DNA from: Heracleum sosnowskyi
Lineage: Eukaryota > Streptophyta > Magnoliopsida > Apiales > Apiaceae
NCBI GenBank assembly: GCA_030848705.1
Contig: CM061235.1
Coordinates: forward strand, 131,385,228 to 131,449,227
Length of the DNA stretch: 64,000 nt
Direction: 5' to 3'
The notes below the pieces were generated by a model. The model was not told the origin of the DNA and ran no database searches. It saw only the letters and a list, made by a program, of their open reading frames with translations. How positions within the stretch are numbered: position 1 is the stretch's first letter; each line of letters starts with the position of its first letter. Below, piece after piece: positions 9,599 to 20,800 of this stretch. Position numbers and translations under genes: made by a program.

Positions 9599-12500
9599 AT
9601 GGGAATACTAAGCAACAAAATAACAAAAGAAGAGTTAAAGCCTGGAGATCATATCTATTCTTGGAGACGCGCTTATATCTACGCTCATCACGGTCTCTTT
9701 TCTTTCTCCCCCTTTTTTAATTGTTCTCAATATTATTATCTTTTTCACTTAATTGCTTTTTCTGATTGTTAAACTGATTTTTTTTACTACATTTGATTAA
9801 GTATTACACCTTGATTGATCTAGTGTTGGTTCATTTCTGGATTTGATTTTAGGCATTATAACTTAATTTGTAATTCTAGTGAGCTTTGTATGTTTGGGCT
9901 GAAGAGTATGATGACACGAAAGGTGAGATGTGGATTATGAGTAACAGTCAGAATAAGGGACTAATGTCTACTGGAGTTGTTGATCTTAGGTCGGAAGTAC
10001 TGAATAGAATTGATCTAGGGTAGTTTTAGGATGGCTATTCATTATATTATTGTCTACCGAATGTTTCTTTTATATGTTTCCTGTTGAATCTTTTCTGGTG
10101 ACCGGTGATGAATGAATTATCTTAGTACTTGAAAAAAAAAATTGTAATGGTTCAGTTGCATTGCTAGTTTGTTACACACCACCTTAAATTTTCATTCTGT
10201 ATCGATCACTTCAAATCCATCTCATAACTTCATAATGTTGAATTATTGTCAAGTGGATTAATATCACACAACTGATGTGCCCTGCTTCAATATTTGAACA
10301 TTGGACCTTTTGTTTTTAAATTCAGAAATGTGTCGGATTAACTTTATGAGTAACATGAGTGGAGTATTTTCGTGTGAAATTAGAATATTTTCTTCTTAAA
10401 ATGTCTGAAGTTTTTAGTAATAATTAATTAAATGACCTAATGTTGAATTATGCGCAAAAAATTACTCATGTTGTCTTCTTTTTGAACAATATAACTAATT
10501 TTTCCTTTCAAAATTAAATGACCTAAGGAATTGTTTGATTCCACACATTTTTCCTTTCAAAATATTTAAATTTTTAATATTTAAATTACTACTAAAATTC
10601 TACGATTCAAACAATATCAACTACATATTATAAATGACTTTAAAAAAAAACTACATATTATAAATAGTTCTATACTGTTATATCATTATATCTATTATAT
10701 TTTTACTAGCTTAAAACCCGCGAGATTCACGAATTATTTTTAATAGTTATTATTTTATTATATACATTTTAATATTTTATTTTACATTTGTTAAACCACC
10801 ACTAAATGAAAGATTATTTTTTAGGTTTCGCGTGGGCCATAAAAATCGTTGAAATCTGATTTTCAAAAGAGTGAATAACGTGAACATTTAATTCCTATTA
10901 AGTATCAATTTCTTTATCTATTTCAGCTTGGGATTTTTTTTGTCACTTATTTCATTTTGAGTTTGAATCAGAAGTACTATCAAGATCAAAAGTTCAAAAC
11001 CTATTAACCACGTGTTTAAATTTTTAAAACTCAACATATACTGATATTTATATAAATTAAAGGTTCCAATCACATTACAACATATATAATTTAATATTTA
11101 TAATTCTAAAAATTACTGATATTATATTAAAATTTGAATATATTTAATGACACGTTAATATCTAATATTTATATTATTAGGTTTAGAAACTCGAAAATAA
11201 TACAAATTTCAATATAACTTAATATTTATATTATTCGTTCTAAAATTTTGTCAAAAGATAAACAATTTAATCTAAAAATTATCAAAGAGACAATAAAGAA
11301 CTAACTAATTAATTATTTATTAATGTACGTTTAATAAATACGTATGAAAAGAACTCGTGGATAATAAGATATTAATATCATAGGTTAAAGGATCGATTGC
11401 ATTTACAATAATATAAAATATAAAATTATGTATGTAAATCTACACCTATACTAAAAAGTTTGTAACAATAATGATTAAAAGAGATATTAATATCAAATGT
11501 CAAGATTCGAAACTCATTAACAACATTTTAAAATTTAATATTTAAAAATTCAAAATATATTAATATAGGTTAAATGTTTGAATCACATCAACGTATAAAA
11601 TCTACTCCATTCGTCCCTCTCATTTATGTACAAATGAGTTGGACACGAAGATCAAGAAAAGTGTAAAATTATTGGAGAAAAGTAAGAAAAATGAGTAAAG
11701 TGGTGGGAACAATCAATATTTAATGTGTAAAGTGAGTACAATAGAGTAAAGTAGTGAATGCAGTTGATTTTATACTTATAATAAACTTTACTACTTTCAA
11801 AAACATTTGAAATGTAAAAAATTGATAGCAATATCTCAAAAAGAAAAGTGTAAAGAAATGAGAGGGACTGAAGGAGTAATATTTATAACTCTAAAATCAC
11901 TAACTTTATATAAAATCTGAATATCATCAATCACATGTTAATATCTAATAGTTATATTATTTGGTTTAACAATACGAAAAAATTTAAATTTTAGTATTAG
12001 TTAATATTCATATTATCTGTTTCAAAGTATTGTCAAAACTCAAAAGTATACAATCTAATGTAAAAAATATTGAGAAGATATAAAAAAATTCAGCAAAAGA
12101 AACAAAAGAAAAAGAAAAAATCGGAAAGAAACTAAAAATTCAGCAAAAGAAACAAAAGAAAAAGAAAAGATTGGAAAGAAACTAATGAGTGAAATTTTAA
12201 TGTTCGCTTAATAAATATGTATAAAATAACCCGTGCTTTGCACGGGCTATAAGCTAGTTGCTTTATAGAAATGCCAAATATATATTCAATAATTAAATAT
12301 TCAGTTTGATGTGTTTTCAGTTCATGTTTTAAGTTGGAAAATTTACACCACTATGTGAAAGCCTTTTTTTTAGGATTGTTCGAGATTCGGATCGGGTGTT
12401 TTAGGCTAATGGTTCCTACGTTGTAATATTGACCTTGTGTATGAGACGGTGCTTATCCAAAGCTTAATACCTCTTTGAAATAGATAACTAAAAAACTAGA

Positions 12501-13570
12501 ATATAAGTGTGTTGAAATTCTAAACTCTTGTGTGGAGTTTTCTTTTTGTATGATTGATCAAAGCTGGTCAAGACTAGCAATAAGTTGTTATAGGGACTTC
12601 TAGAAAATCAAAATCTGAATGGAACTGATAGAATAGGAAAATATAATATGTATCAAATTTTAGTTTCAAAATTGGTAACTAAAACTATTCTTAGGTTCTT
12701 TTGCCCTATGCAAAAATTAGTGATAATAATGGCTTAAAACTTGGCGAACACGGTAGTAGTTTCTTTTTACTGTTTATTACATTATTGAAACATCTTACTA
12801 CAGGGGAATCAAATGTCAATGAGAACTCTATATTTGTTTTATCATATCTTCCATTCTCTCTATAATAGTTATAATATGTATATTTATCATCAAAATGCTA
12901 CCATCTTGACCGCAACTTACTAACTTGTGTCTCATTGGTACCAGGGATTTATATTGGTGATGGAAAGGTTATCCATTTTACTCGAGGTGCAGATCAGGAA
13001 ATTGGCACTGGAACTTTTTTAGACACCATTTTTAGCTCATCATATCCTGATTCTTCAGATACTCCATGCCCTATATGTGGCAATCAAGCGAGTGCTAATG
13101 GTGTCATATTGTCATGCATCGATTGTTTTCTTGCTGGTGGTGAACTGCATATATTTATATATAACGTGTCACCGCTTATCTTTCTTGCCCAAGCTCGAGG
13201 AGGCACCTGCACACTTGCAAAGTCTGATCCTTTTGAGGATGTGCTTCATCGTGCTGAGTACCTTCTTGAAAATGGTTTTGGGGTTTATAATCTTTTCAAA
13301 AACAACTGTGAAGATTTTGCTATTTATTGCAAGACGGGGTTTCTCTTGTTTAGCAGTGTGAATGTAGGTCGCGGTGGGCAGACTGCATCCTTTTTAGCTG
13401 CTGCTACTTCTGTTGCTTCTTCTCCACTTCGCTTCCTTACTACCAGCTTTAGTGGTCTGAGTGCTGTTGGATTGGTGTCTTATTGTGTTAGCCGATTGGT
13501 CTCAGATATTGGAGTACGGCGAGATGTAAAAAAAATTCCAGTGGAGATACTTATTTCTCGCTCTCAGTGA
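9599..13570 (+). CDS. LRAT/NC-domain protein, two exons (9599-9692, 12945-13570)
   Basis: Exon 1 encodes MGILSNKITKEELKPGDHIY and on to the first two histidines (residues 30-31). It ends in G/GT at 9692. Exon 2 begins after AG at 12944, completes codon 32 (G) and runs to the TGA at 13568-13570, giving about 239 residues. The segment DGKVIHFTRG and the NNCEDFAIYC motif are the His and Cys signatures of the NlpC/P60-related LRAT fold seen in plant NC-domain proteins. The C-terminal third has a hydrophobic stretch (about residues 165-205) that may associate with membrane. Biochemical function in plants is not established and I do not assign one. The 3.25-kb intron is full of transposons. A paralogous pseudogene lies at 52781-58745. 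Confidence 0.85.
10706..12257. mobile_element. Helitron-like DNA in LRAT intron with two opposed 3' ends
   Basis: The left edge (A/CTAG at 10706-10709, then TTAAAACCCGCGAGATTCACG) looks like a Helitron 3' end on the minus strand with a decayed hairpin. The right edge is a sharp plus-strand 3' end: hairpin CCCGTGC-TTT-GCACGGG (12230-12246), then CTATAAG and CTAG/T at 12254-12258. So at least two Helitron-like units in opposite orientation abut here. I could not locate their 5' TC ends. A MITE (11605-11876) is nested inside. Confidence 0.5.
11605..11876. mobile_element. Stowaway-like MITE (272 bp)
   Basis: The terminal inverted repeats are CTCCATTCGTCCCTCTCATT on the left and AATGAGAGGGACTGAAGGAG on the right, with a TA dinucleotide on each side (11603-11604 and 11877-11878). 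This is the pattern of Tc1/mariner-related Stowaway elements (termini of CTCC(C/A)TTCGTCC type). It has no coding capacity. Confidence 0.8.
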
Positions 13571-14160
13571 TGAGGCTGAAGGAACAACACCAGCAGCCAT
13601 GCCCAACCAAGATTAGACTATTAAGAGGTCAAAAAATTGATTATTAAGTTTTTCCGACTCTATGTATGCTTGTCTTTAAAAGAGAAATTCAAATATTTTC
13701 ATGTAGTCCATTTCTTTGCGCACGTGCTGAATGTTTAGCATGACATCTGGCTTTATCTGCAAAACTAGTTTGTTTTACTTTGGTGAGAAATTACATATGT
13801 ATTTATTCGCCTCATTTGTTATGTGCTCTGTACTTTTATTTAGATTTGGTAAAATATTAGATGATGACACTTTACTATCCACTTTATTCGAGTCGGATTC
13901 ATTAAAGAAAACATGTAAAAGGGAGGGGAACAAAGATCACCGGACTACACGATGTTGTAAAGATGGAGAACGAGCTTTTGAAATTGTTAGGATAATATCA
14001 TTCATCTTGATCAAACACACCCTAATATGTAATTAAATATCCAAAATAATATGTAACTAAATATCCAAAAGAAAATTAGGTGTCTAGAAAAGCATTTATG
14101 TATATAGTTCTATTTATCAATTGTATGTCCGTGTATGTAATAATATCTTTAGAAAATAAA
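13571..14160 (+). other. 3' flank of LRAT gene
   Basis: This is the probable 3' untranslated region and downstream flank. A segment near 13978-14022 (AATTGTTAGGATAATATCA and on) also follows the shortened pseudogene at about 58742-58796, so the ancestral duplication included it. An open frame of 101 codons (13731-14036) has no recognisable domain, and I treat it as chance. Confidence 0.4.
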
Positions 14161-14546
14161 AAATAGAAAAAGTAACACGTTTCAGCTGATAAAGTGCTCA
14201 TAATTAAAAATATTAAAATAGATTTTAAAATAAATAAGTAAGGGTTTGCCCGTTATATTTTTGGAAAATGAGGGGTTTTAGTAAAGAAAAATAAAAAGAG
14301 TAAAATGTTTTGTTAAAAAAGATAATCGTCCGTGTTTTTTTTAGAAAAAGAGAGAATTTTGTTAGAAAAAAATAAAAAAAAAGTAATGTATTTTAACTGA
14401 AAATATAATTGGTTATAAATAATGTTATTATTTAGTGATAAATTTTAAAAATAAATACGTAAGGGTAATTAAGTAAAATCACTAAGTACCGATCGTCCGT
14501 CCGTTCGTCCGACTACCAAACTTTTAATGTTTAGTCTTTAATAATA
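14161..14546 (-). mobile_element. Helitron 5'-end fragment
   Basis: This is AT-rich DNA of the same Helitron family on the minus strand. It contains the interior blocks (GGGTTTGCCCGTTATATTTTT type) and a 5'-end-like segment CCAAACTTTTAATGTTTAGTC at about 14515-14535 that abuts the 3' end of H3. No 3' hairpin is present, so it is a fragment that H3 landed against or in. Confidence 0.5.
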
Positions 14547-15514
14547 CTAGCTTAAAACCCGTGCGATGCACGGATTGTTAATTGTTATATTATTATTATT
14601 TTTTAATTGTATTTGTTAAAAAAATAAGCATGCATGTTAAAATAACTAAAAACTTTTAATTAATTAAAAATATTAAAAAATATTTTAAAATAAATAAGTA
14701 AATGTTTGCCCGTTATATTTTTGGAAAAGGAGAGGTTTTAGTAAGGAAAAATAAAAAATATAACATATATTTAGTTTAAAAAGGTAAATGCCCGTGATAT
14801 TTTTGTAAAATGAGGTTTTAAAATTTAATAATTAAAATTATCTAAATACGTTTGAAAATAAATAAGTAAAGGGTTTCTTGTGATATTTTTGGAAAAAGAA
14901 TGGATTTTAGTGAGAAAAATAGAAATAAATAAATTGTAAAAGGCAATTTCCGGTAATATATTTAAAAAATGAGGGACTTTGTTAGAAAAAAAATATATAA
15001 TATGTTTTAGCTAAAAAGTTAATTGGTTATAAATATATATTTGATTATTTTTATTTTAATATTTTTAGTAATTGGATTTGTTAAGAAAAATAAGTAGACA
15101 TGTTAAAATAGGTAAACTTTTAAAAAATAATTATAATATTAAAATAGGTTTAAAAATAAATAACTGTGTGTCCATGATATTTTGGAAAAGGAGGTGTTTT
15201 AGTAACGAAAAATAGAAAAACTAACATGTTTTAGTTTAAAAAGGTAATTACTCGTGATATATTTTAAAAAGTAGGGGAATTTGTTAGAAAAAATAATATA
15301 TTTTAGGTGAAAAAGGGAATTGGTTATAAATAGGTAATATTATTATTTAATAATATATTTCTATAAATAAGTAATGTTAATTAAGTAAAAACACGAAGTA
15401 CAGTTAATTAAGGGCAATTAAGTAAAATCACAACGTACCATACCGACCAACCAAACTTTTAATGTACCGACCAACCAAACTTTTAATGTTTCGTCTATTA
15501 TATAATAGTATTGA
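14547..15514 (-). mobile_element. Non-autonomous Helitron H3 (968 bp)
   Basis: Read on the minus strand it begins TCAATACTATTATATAATAG and ends with the hairpin CCGTGCATCGCACGG and CTAG (14547-14550), between A and T. Its length equals that of H1. A local duplication of ACCGACCAACCAAAC near its 5' end (about 15440-15475) distinguishes it. Nothing is encoded. Confidence 0.85.
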
Positions 15515-16407
15515 TAACTTAAAACACGTGCGATGTATGAATTATTTTTAATAATTGTTAATTTTATTATTTATATTTTATTAATTGCATTTATTAAAAA
15601 AAATAAGTAGGGGTGTTAAACATTTTATATAATTAAAAATATTAAAATGGATTTTAAAATAAATAAGTAACGGTTTGACCGTGATATTTTGAAAAAAGAG
15701 GGGTTTTATTAAGAAAAATAGAAAGTAACATGTTTTCGTTGAATTTTAAAATATAAAAGTAACGATTTGTCCGTGATATTTTTGAAAAAAGAAGGGTTTT
15801 AGTAAGAAAAATAGAAAATGTGACATGTTTTAGTTGAAAAAGGTAATTGTCAATTAAGAGTATTAAAATAGATTTTAAAATAAATAAGTAAGGGTCTGTT
15901 CGTGATATATTTGGAAAAGGAAGGATTTTAGTAAGGAAAATAGAAAATATAACATGTTTTATCTAAAAAAGGTAATTGCCCGTGATTTTTCTAGAAAAAA
16001 ATAGGAAAGGTAATTGACAATTAAAAGTATTAAAATAGGTTTTAAAATAAATAAGTAAGGATTTGCTCGTGATATATTTGGAAAATGAGGGATTTTAATA
16101 AGGAAAATAGAAAATATAACATGTTTTAGCTGAAAAAGGTGATTGCCCGTGAGGTAATTGAAAATTAAAAGTATTAAAATAAGTTTTAAAATAAATAAGT
16201 AAAGGTTTGCTCGTGATATATTTGGAAAATGAGAGATTTTAACAAGGGAAATAGAAAAAGTAACATTTTTTAGGTGAAAAGGAAATTGTCCGTGATTTTT
16301 TTTAAAAAAAATGGTAATGTATTTTAACTGAAAGAGTAACTGATTATAATAATTAAATAAATAATTAAATAAGGCAAGTACCGTATCAAAAAACAGGTAC
16401 CAAAAAA
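15515..16407 (-). mobile_element. Helitron H5, 3' portion, interrupted by copia copy A
   Basis: This begins directly at the 5' end of H3 with a decayed 3' terminus (AACTTAAAACACGTGCGATG) and continues as Helitron-type AT-rich DNA with several repeated blocks (GTAAGGGT-TGTTCGTGATA type). Copia copy A is inserted at 16408. The remaining 5' piece is at 30386-30440, where the typical end AATGTTTCGTCTTTAATAAT is found. H3 and H5 are thus head-to-tail neighbours. Confidence 0.6.
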
Positions 16408-17663
16408 TGTTAGAAATGAATACTACTAGAAACTAGACAGAGGGGGGGTGAATGGATAGTTTGATATATTTTTCGATTCTTGATAACTAAGTAACAGACT
16501 GTATATGATTATGATATGTAATATGCAGAAAGTAAATAACACACACAATCACTTTAATCTACTTTGTATAAGCAAATTAAATACTACAGCTTTCCAAGAA
16601 ATTCACAATCGAATTTCTGGCTTCTAAACAAGAACAGTTTGAACTTGCTTGCTTACAGAGAAAAGAGCTTAAGATAAAAACTATGTGTATCTCTCTTACA
16701 GCTAACAATAGGATGTGCATGATATATATAAGCCCTATACAAACTAGTGCACACACCTATTTTTACACAGTTACCCCTTGCTGAAAGTCCAACTTGTTCT
16801 GCCATAAGACGTTAACTGTGTCAGGAAGGACCACCTGCTTTTCGGAGTCTTTCCCGTTTCTGTAGCTGCTTGTCTCTTATCTTTCTCTCTAAGTTTAGCT
16901 GTAGATTTGCCATCTGTTCTTTGGACCACCTTGCCAGAACAAATGCTTCAGTATTTGTCTCTTTTGATTCTTGGTTCTGTACCTTGATTTGTCTTGTTAT
17001 AAACGGCTAAGTGTTGATATCGTGAACTCCACTTTATTCCTGACTTCGCGATCTCACTTGTGAGGACTTCGCGATATAGCCTTTGAAGACTTTGCGACAT
17101 AGGTCATTTGACGACTATGCGACATAGGTCATTTGACGACTATGCGACATAGGTCATTTGATGACTATGCGACATAGGGCTTCTGAGGACTTCACGATCT
17201 AGGCTTCTTTGACTTTGCTGACTTCAACACTTCACGACATGTGTCTTGAGGACTTCTCGACATAGTACAAAATGGACTATGCGATATAGTACTTCACGAC
17301 ATGGATATTGGTGACTTCACGACATAGCTTTCTTCTGACTTTGCTATATAATGCCTTAGACAAATTTCTGCAACTTATTTCTTCATAGCCTTATTTATCT
17401 CTATCCTGCTGCATGAACACTTCTGAACTTCTACCAGGACAATTATTCAATGGCCTATATACAATCTAGATGCAAGAAACTTTACTAAGCTCATTAAAAC
17501 TCTGAGCATATATGGTCAAGCTAATGTTCATGAGAACAAGACAAGTACATTTAGAGACCTATACTATATCCCAGTGATAGAACTCACTAGGTCATGTAAT
17601 GTGACATAGTCACAAAGTGTAGGCTTGTTAATAGTGGTATTCAGACATGTCTTGAGCCTAATA
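16408..17663 (-). repeat. 3' LTR of copia copy A
   Basis: A 1256-bp LTR that begins TGTTAGAAATG on the plus strand and ends at GAGCCTAATA, where the other LTR has GAGCCTAACA. It contains a TATA-like box (TATATATA, 16722-16730) and, at 17042-17345, an array of about a dozen repeats of the type GACTTCGCGACATAG. Part of the array is a near-perfect tandem repeat of about 25 bp (GACTATGCGACATAGGTCAT, 17110-17180). Confidence 0.93.
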
Positions 17664-17677
17664 ATCTCCCCCAAATT
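17664..17677 (-). other. Polypurine tract, copy A
   Basis: On the minus strand it reads AATTTGGGGGAGAT directly before the 3' LTR. This is the position and composition expected for plus-strand DNA priming. The same sequence sits at the corresponding place in copy B. Confidence 0.85.
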
Positions 17678-17817
17678 ATGAGTAAGACCCTTAGGCACAA
17701 TTTCATGTCTGATAACAAGCCTAACTTACATAAAAAGAACAAGTATAAAGAAGATAAAGTTAAGAACAGAATTTGATAACAACTTGGAAATTTGGTCTTA
17801 CAGAAATTCTCCTTGAG

Positions 17818-20800
17818 CTACAAAGCTTCAGTTTCCAATTGTTTCTCTAAGAAATCATCATAGACTTTCTTCTTCCTTATTTCTTCATTCTTCTTTATTT
17901 CAGAGATGGCCAGTAAGATTTCATCACTTACAATCAGTTCTTCAAAGAGAGGAGAATCTTTTAGATCTTCAGCTGCTGTTCTGAGGGCACTTTCCATATA
18001 TGAATGTATGAACTCCATCCTTATCTTGCTTATCCCTCCATAATGATTTTTGTACTCAACAGTATAAGGATTTTGCTTTACCCTGCACAGCCCTTTCTTC
18101 CTTAGCTCCTCTGCTCTTTCTTCCATCTCAGCCATCCCCTTTTCTTTCTCATGCCTCCTTTCTTCATTCAGCTTCTTTAGATTTTCTTTATAGTCAGAGT
18201 GCATCTTCATGAATCTGGCAATCTCTATTTTCCACACCCTTTCTTCCTTTTCTTCAAAATTTAACAAGGCATTTATTCTTTCTTGCTCATAGGTGTCAAA
18301 ATGTTGCCATCCCCCTTGTTTCATTATTCTTTCTCTTCCATCAGTGTACTTGATCTCTAGATGATCCAACTTCACTTTGACTTCAAAGATCCTTTGAGCC
18401 CTCAAAAATGCTAGGGCATCTTCATCATAGTCCTCATCTAGTGGAAGCACATTGATGCCAATAACATTAGTGAGTTTTCCAGTCTTCTTTGTTATCCTTA
18501 TCCTTCTGGGTACACTCTTGATCTTCAAATGCTTCACAAGAGATACCTTTCTGGAACAGGGAGATTTAGTCTTCAGTGCCACATCACTTGGAAGTAGCTT
18601 CATTCCTTTCCCCTTCATCCACTGTAACACTCCACTAGCTGTAACTTTGTGGTAGTGTTTTCTTGAAATTACTTTTGTGGCTTCATCTTCCTTCTGTGGC
18701 AATTCAGGTTCAGAAGTCATAGATAATGATTTTGGAGGATCATTGCTAACAGTACCCACCCTAGACTTAGAGTCTTGTGTTGTGGTTAAAGTACTGCTAG
18801 CAATGTCCTTGACTTGCTGAATTCCACTTCTTGTTTTCCTGGTTGTTTCCTTTGTCCCTTTGGAGTCCCTCTTGTCATCACCAGCATCTTTTGATTTCTT
18901 TGAATATTTGCTCCTGCTGCTTTCACTAGATCCATCCTTATCTCTCCTTGACTGAGATCTCCTTTTATAGGTTTTCTCTTCATCATCATCATCATCATCA
19001 TCCCCATCCTTCTTTTTGCTCTTTTCTTTGACAGATTCAGGAATGACTCCATGGATCAGAAAAGATTGTAGAGTGTGAATCATCTCTAGTTCCTCAGCTG
19101 TCCTGACTCCCCTCTTGGCCCTTAGCATTTGCAGCACCTGGTTGATCTTTGTATTATTCTTTCTTGTCAAATCTGAAGGGATCACCAACTGGTCAATGCT
19201 GCTGTCTTGAGATAGACTTTGGAAGATTATTGTCTTTGGCTTTGAGATAACCTCAGGCAGTCTTTGATCTTGATCTATCTTCAAGTCATCAAACAGTCTC
19301 TTGTTGTTAGCCCCACCTTGTTCTATTAAGTCCATTATTGTTGACAGCTCAGTGAATCTCAGTTTCTCTAGAGTTTGAAAAGCTAGGTGCCACAAGCAGT
19401 TGTCCTTGCACACCATGATTATCTCTCTTAGATGGACATCCTTGATTTTCCTTACTGCAACTGTGAAGTACTTGATGTTTTCCTTGAGCTTCTTTCTGTA
19501 AGTCCTTGCATCTTCTTGTGCATCTCTGTAGGTGGCTTTCAGAAACTCCAGGAAGGCCTCATCATGATAGATGTGAGAATTTGCAACTTCCTGTAGCTTG
19601 GCCTCTGTGATGATTGTAGCGTTGACAGGTTGAGCCTTGGGAGTATGTTGAGCAGGTTGAGGAGTGGAGATATCTTTAGGCATTGTGGATGGATAGAAGG
19701 TGGTTGAAATCGTGCTCTTTTGCCCTTCTGCACTGATGACATCTACAGGGGGGAGGATTATTGGCTTTATTGTTTCTTCAGAAATTTTGCCCTTAAGCTT
19801 CTGTTACTTGGCAGGTACTCCCCCTTTCTTTTGCAGAATGACCTCCTTTTCTTTCTCCCCCTTAGGCTTGGAATCAGACAAGATGTCTTGAGCTTCCCCA
19901 GGGATAGGCAGATTCATATGTCTCATCATTGAGGTCATCATTTGTTGTTGTACCAACAAAATATTTGAGGTGGAGTTGGTTTGATCATCCATCTTAGCAT
20001 TAAGGTGCTGCAAGGAGAGAGATAGTCCTTTGTTTTCTGCTTTCAGATCAGCTACCTCTCTTTCCAAGCTGTCCACTTTGGAGAAAAGTTGTTGAGATTT
20101 GAAGGAGTTAAGGGATTGATCCTTGAGTTTGGAGAATTCAAACTTGGAGATATCAGAAATAGGAACCTCATCAACCAGCTTGTTCCCATACTGATTCTTC
20201 CAGAGTACTGTAAGCATGGAGTTTGAGTTGATGTTGGCCTGCACCTGATTGTCTAGCTTGGTAGAGAGCTTCTTCATATTATCTGAAACCATAGCTAGGG
20301 TGCAGTCCATTGTGGTGACATTTGAGGCAGTTTTCTGGACTTCCTTAAGAATGCCATCTACCTTGGGAAAGCTTGAAAGAAAACAATTCTTGAGTTGAGC
20401 ATTAGAATGAGCTGTTTCTTCCTGAATGGTGGAGATTTCTGACTGAAGACCCTTCCCAAGAAAATGCATAGCTTTAAGTTGGCTCTTGTAGACATCATTA
20501 ACTGCATCATAGATTTCAGCAGGAGAGAGACCTTTGGCATTTGACCCCAAGGCTGTAAGATAGTCCTCCCTGATAAAAGCTAGAGCCTCCTTAAGCTTGA
20601 CTGTCCTTTTGCCATCCAGCCAAGCATCCACATTTCCAGCTTGCTGGGCTTCATCCACAATTTTATCCTGTTGTACTTCAACATCCTCTTTATGAGTGAG
20701 AAGAATAGCCTCATAGTCAGAATTTGGGAGATTTGCAGTGAGGAGATGTTGAGCAATCCTAGAGATCTCATCAATCTGTGCCACATGAAGATCTTGTAAT

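Noticed and set aside
12935..12944. ATG at 12935 as the true start of the LRAT protein
   Set aside because: It lies in the intron end (TTGGTACCAG acceptor). The homologous N-terminus with the first catalytic histidine is encoded by exon 1 at 9599-9692.
13731..14036. 101-codon frame downstream of the LRAT gene
   Set aside because: No recognisable domain, AT-rich composition, and the homologous region of the paralogue is deleted; likely 3' flank.
17042..17345. LTR repeat array considered as a CRISPR array
   Set aside because: The repeats are imperfect, spacers are not unique or of constant length, it lies in a plant LTR, and no cas gene exists.
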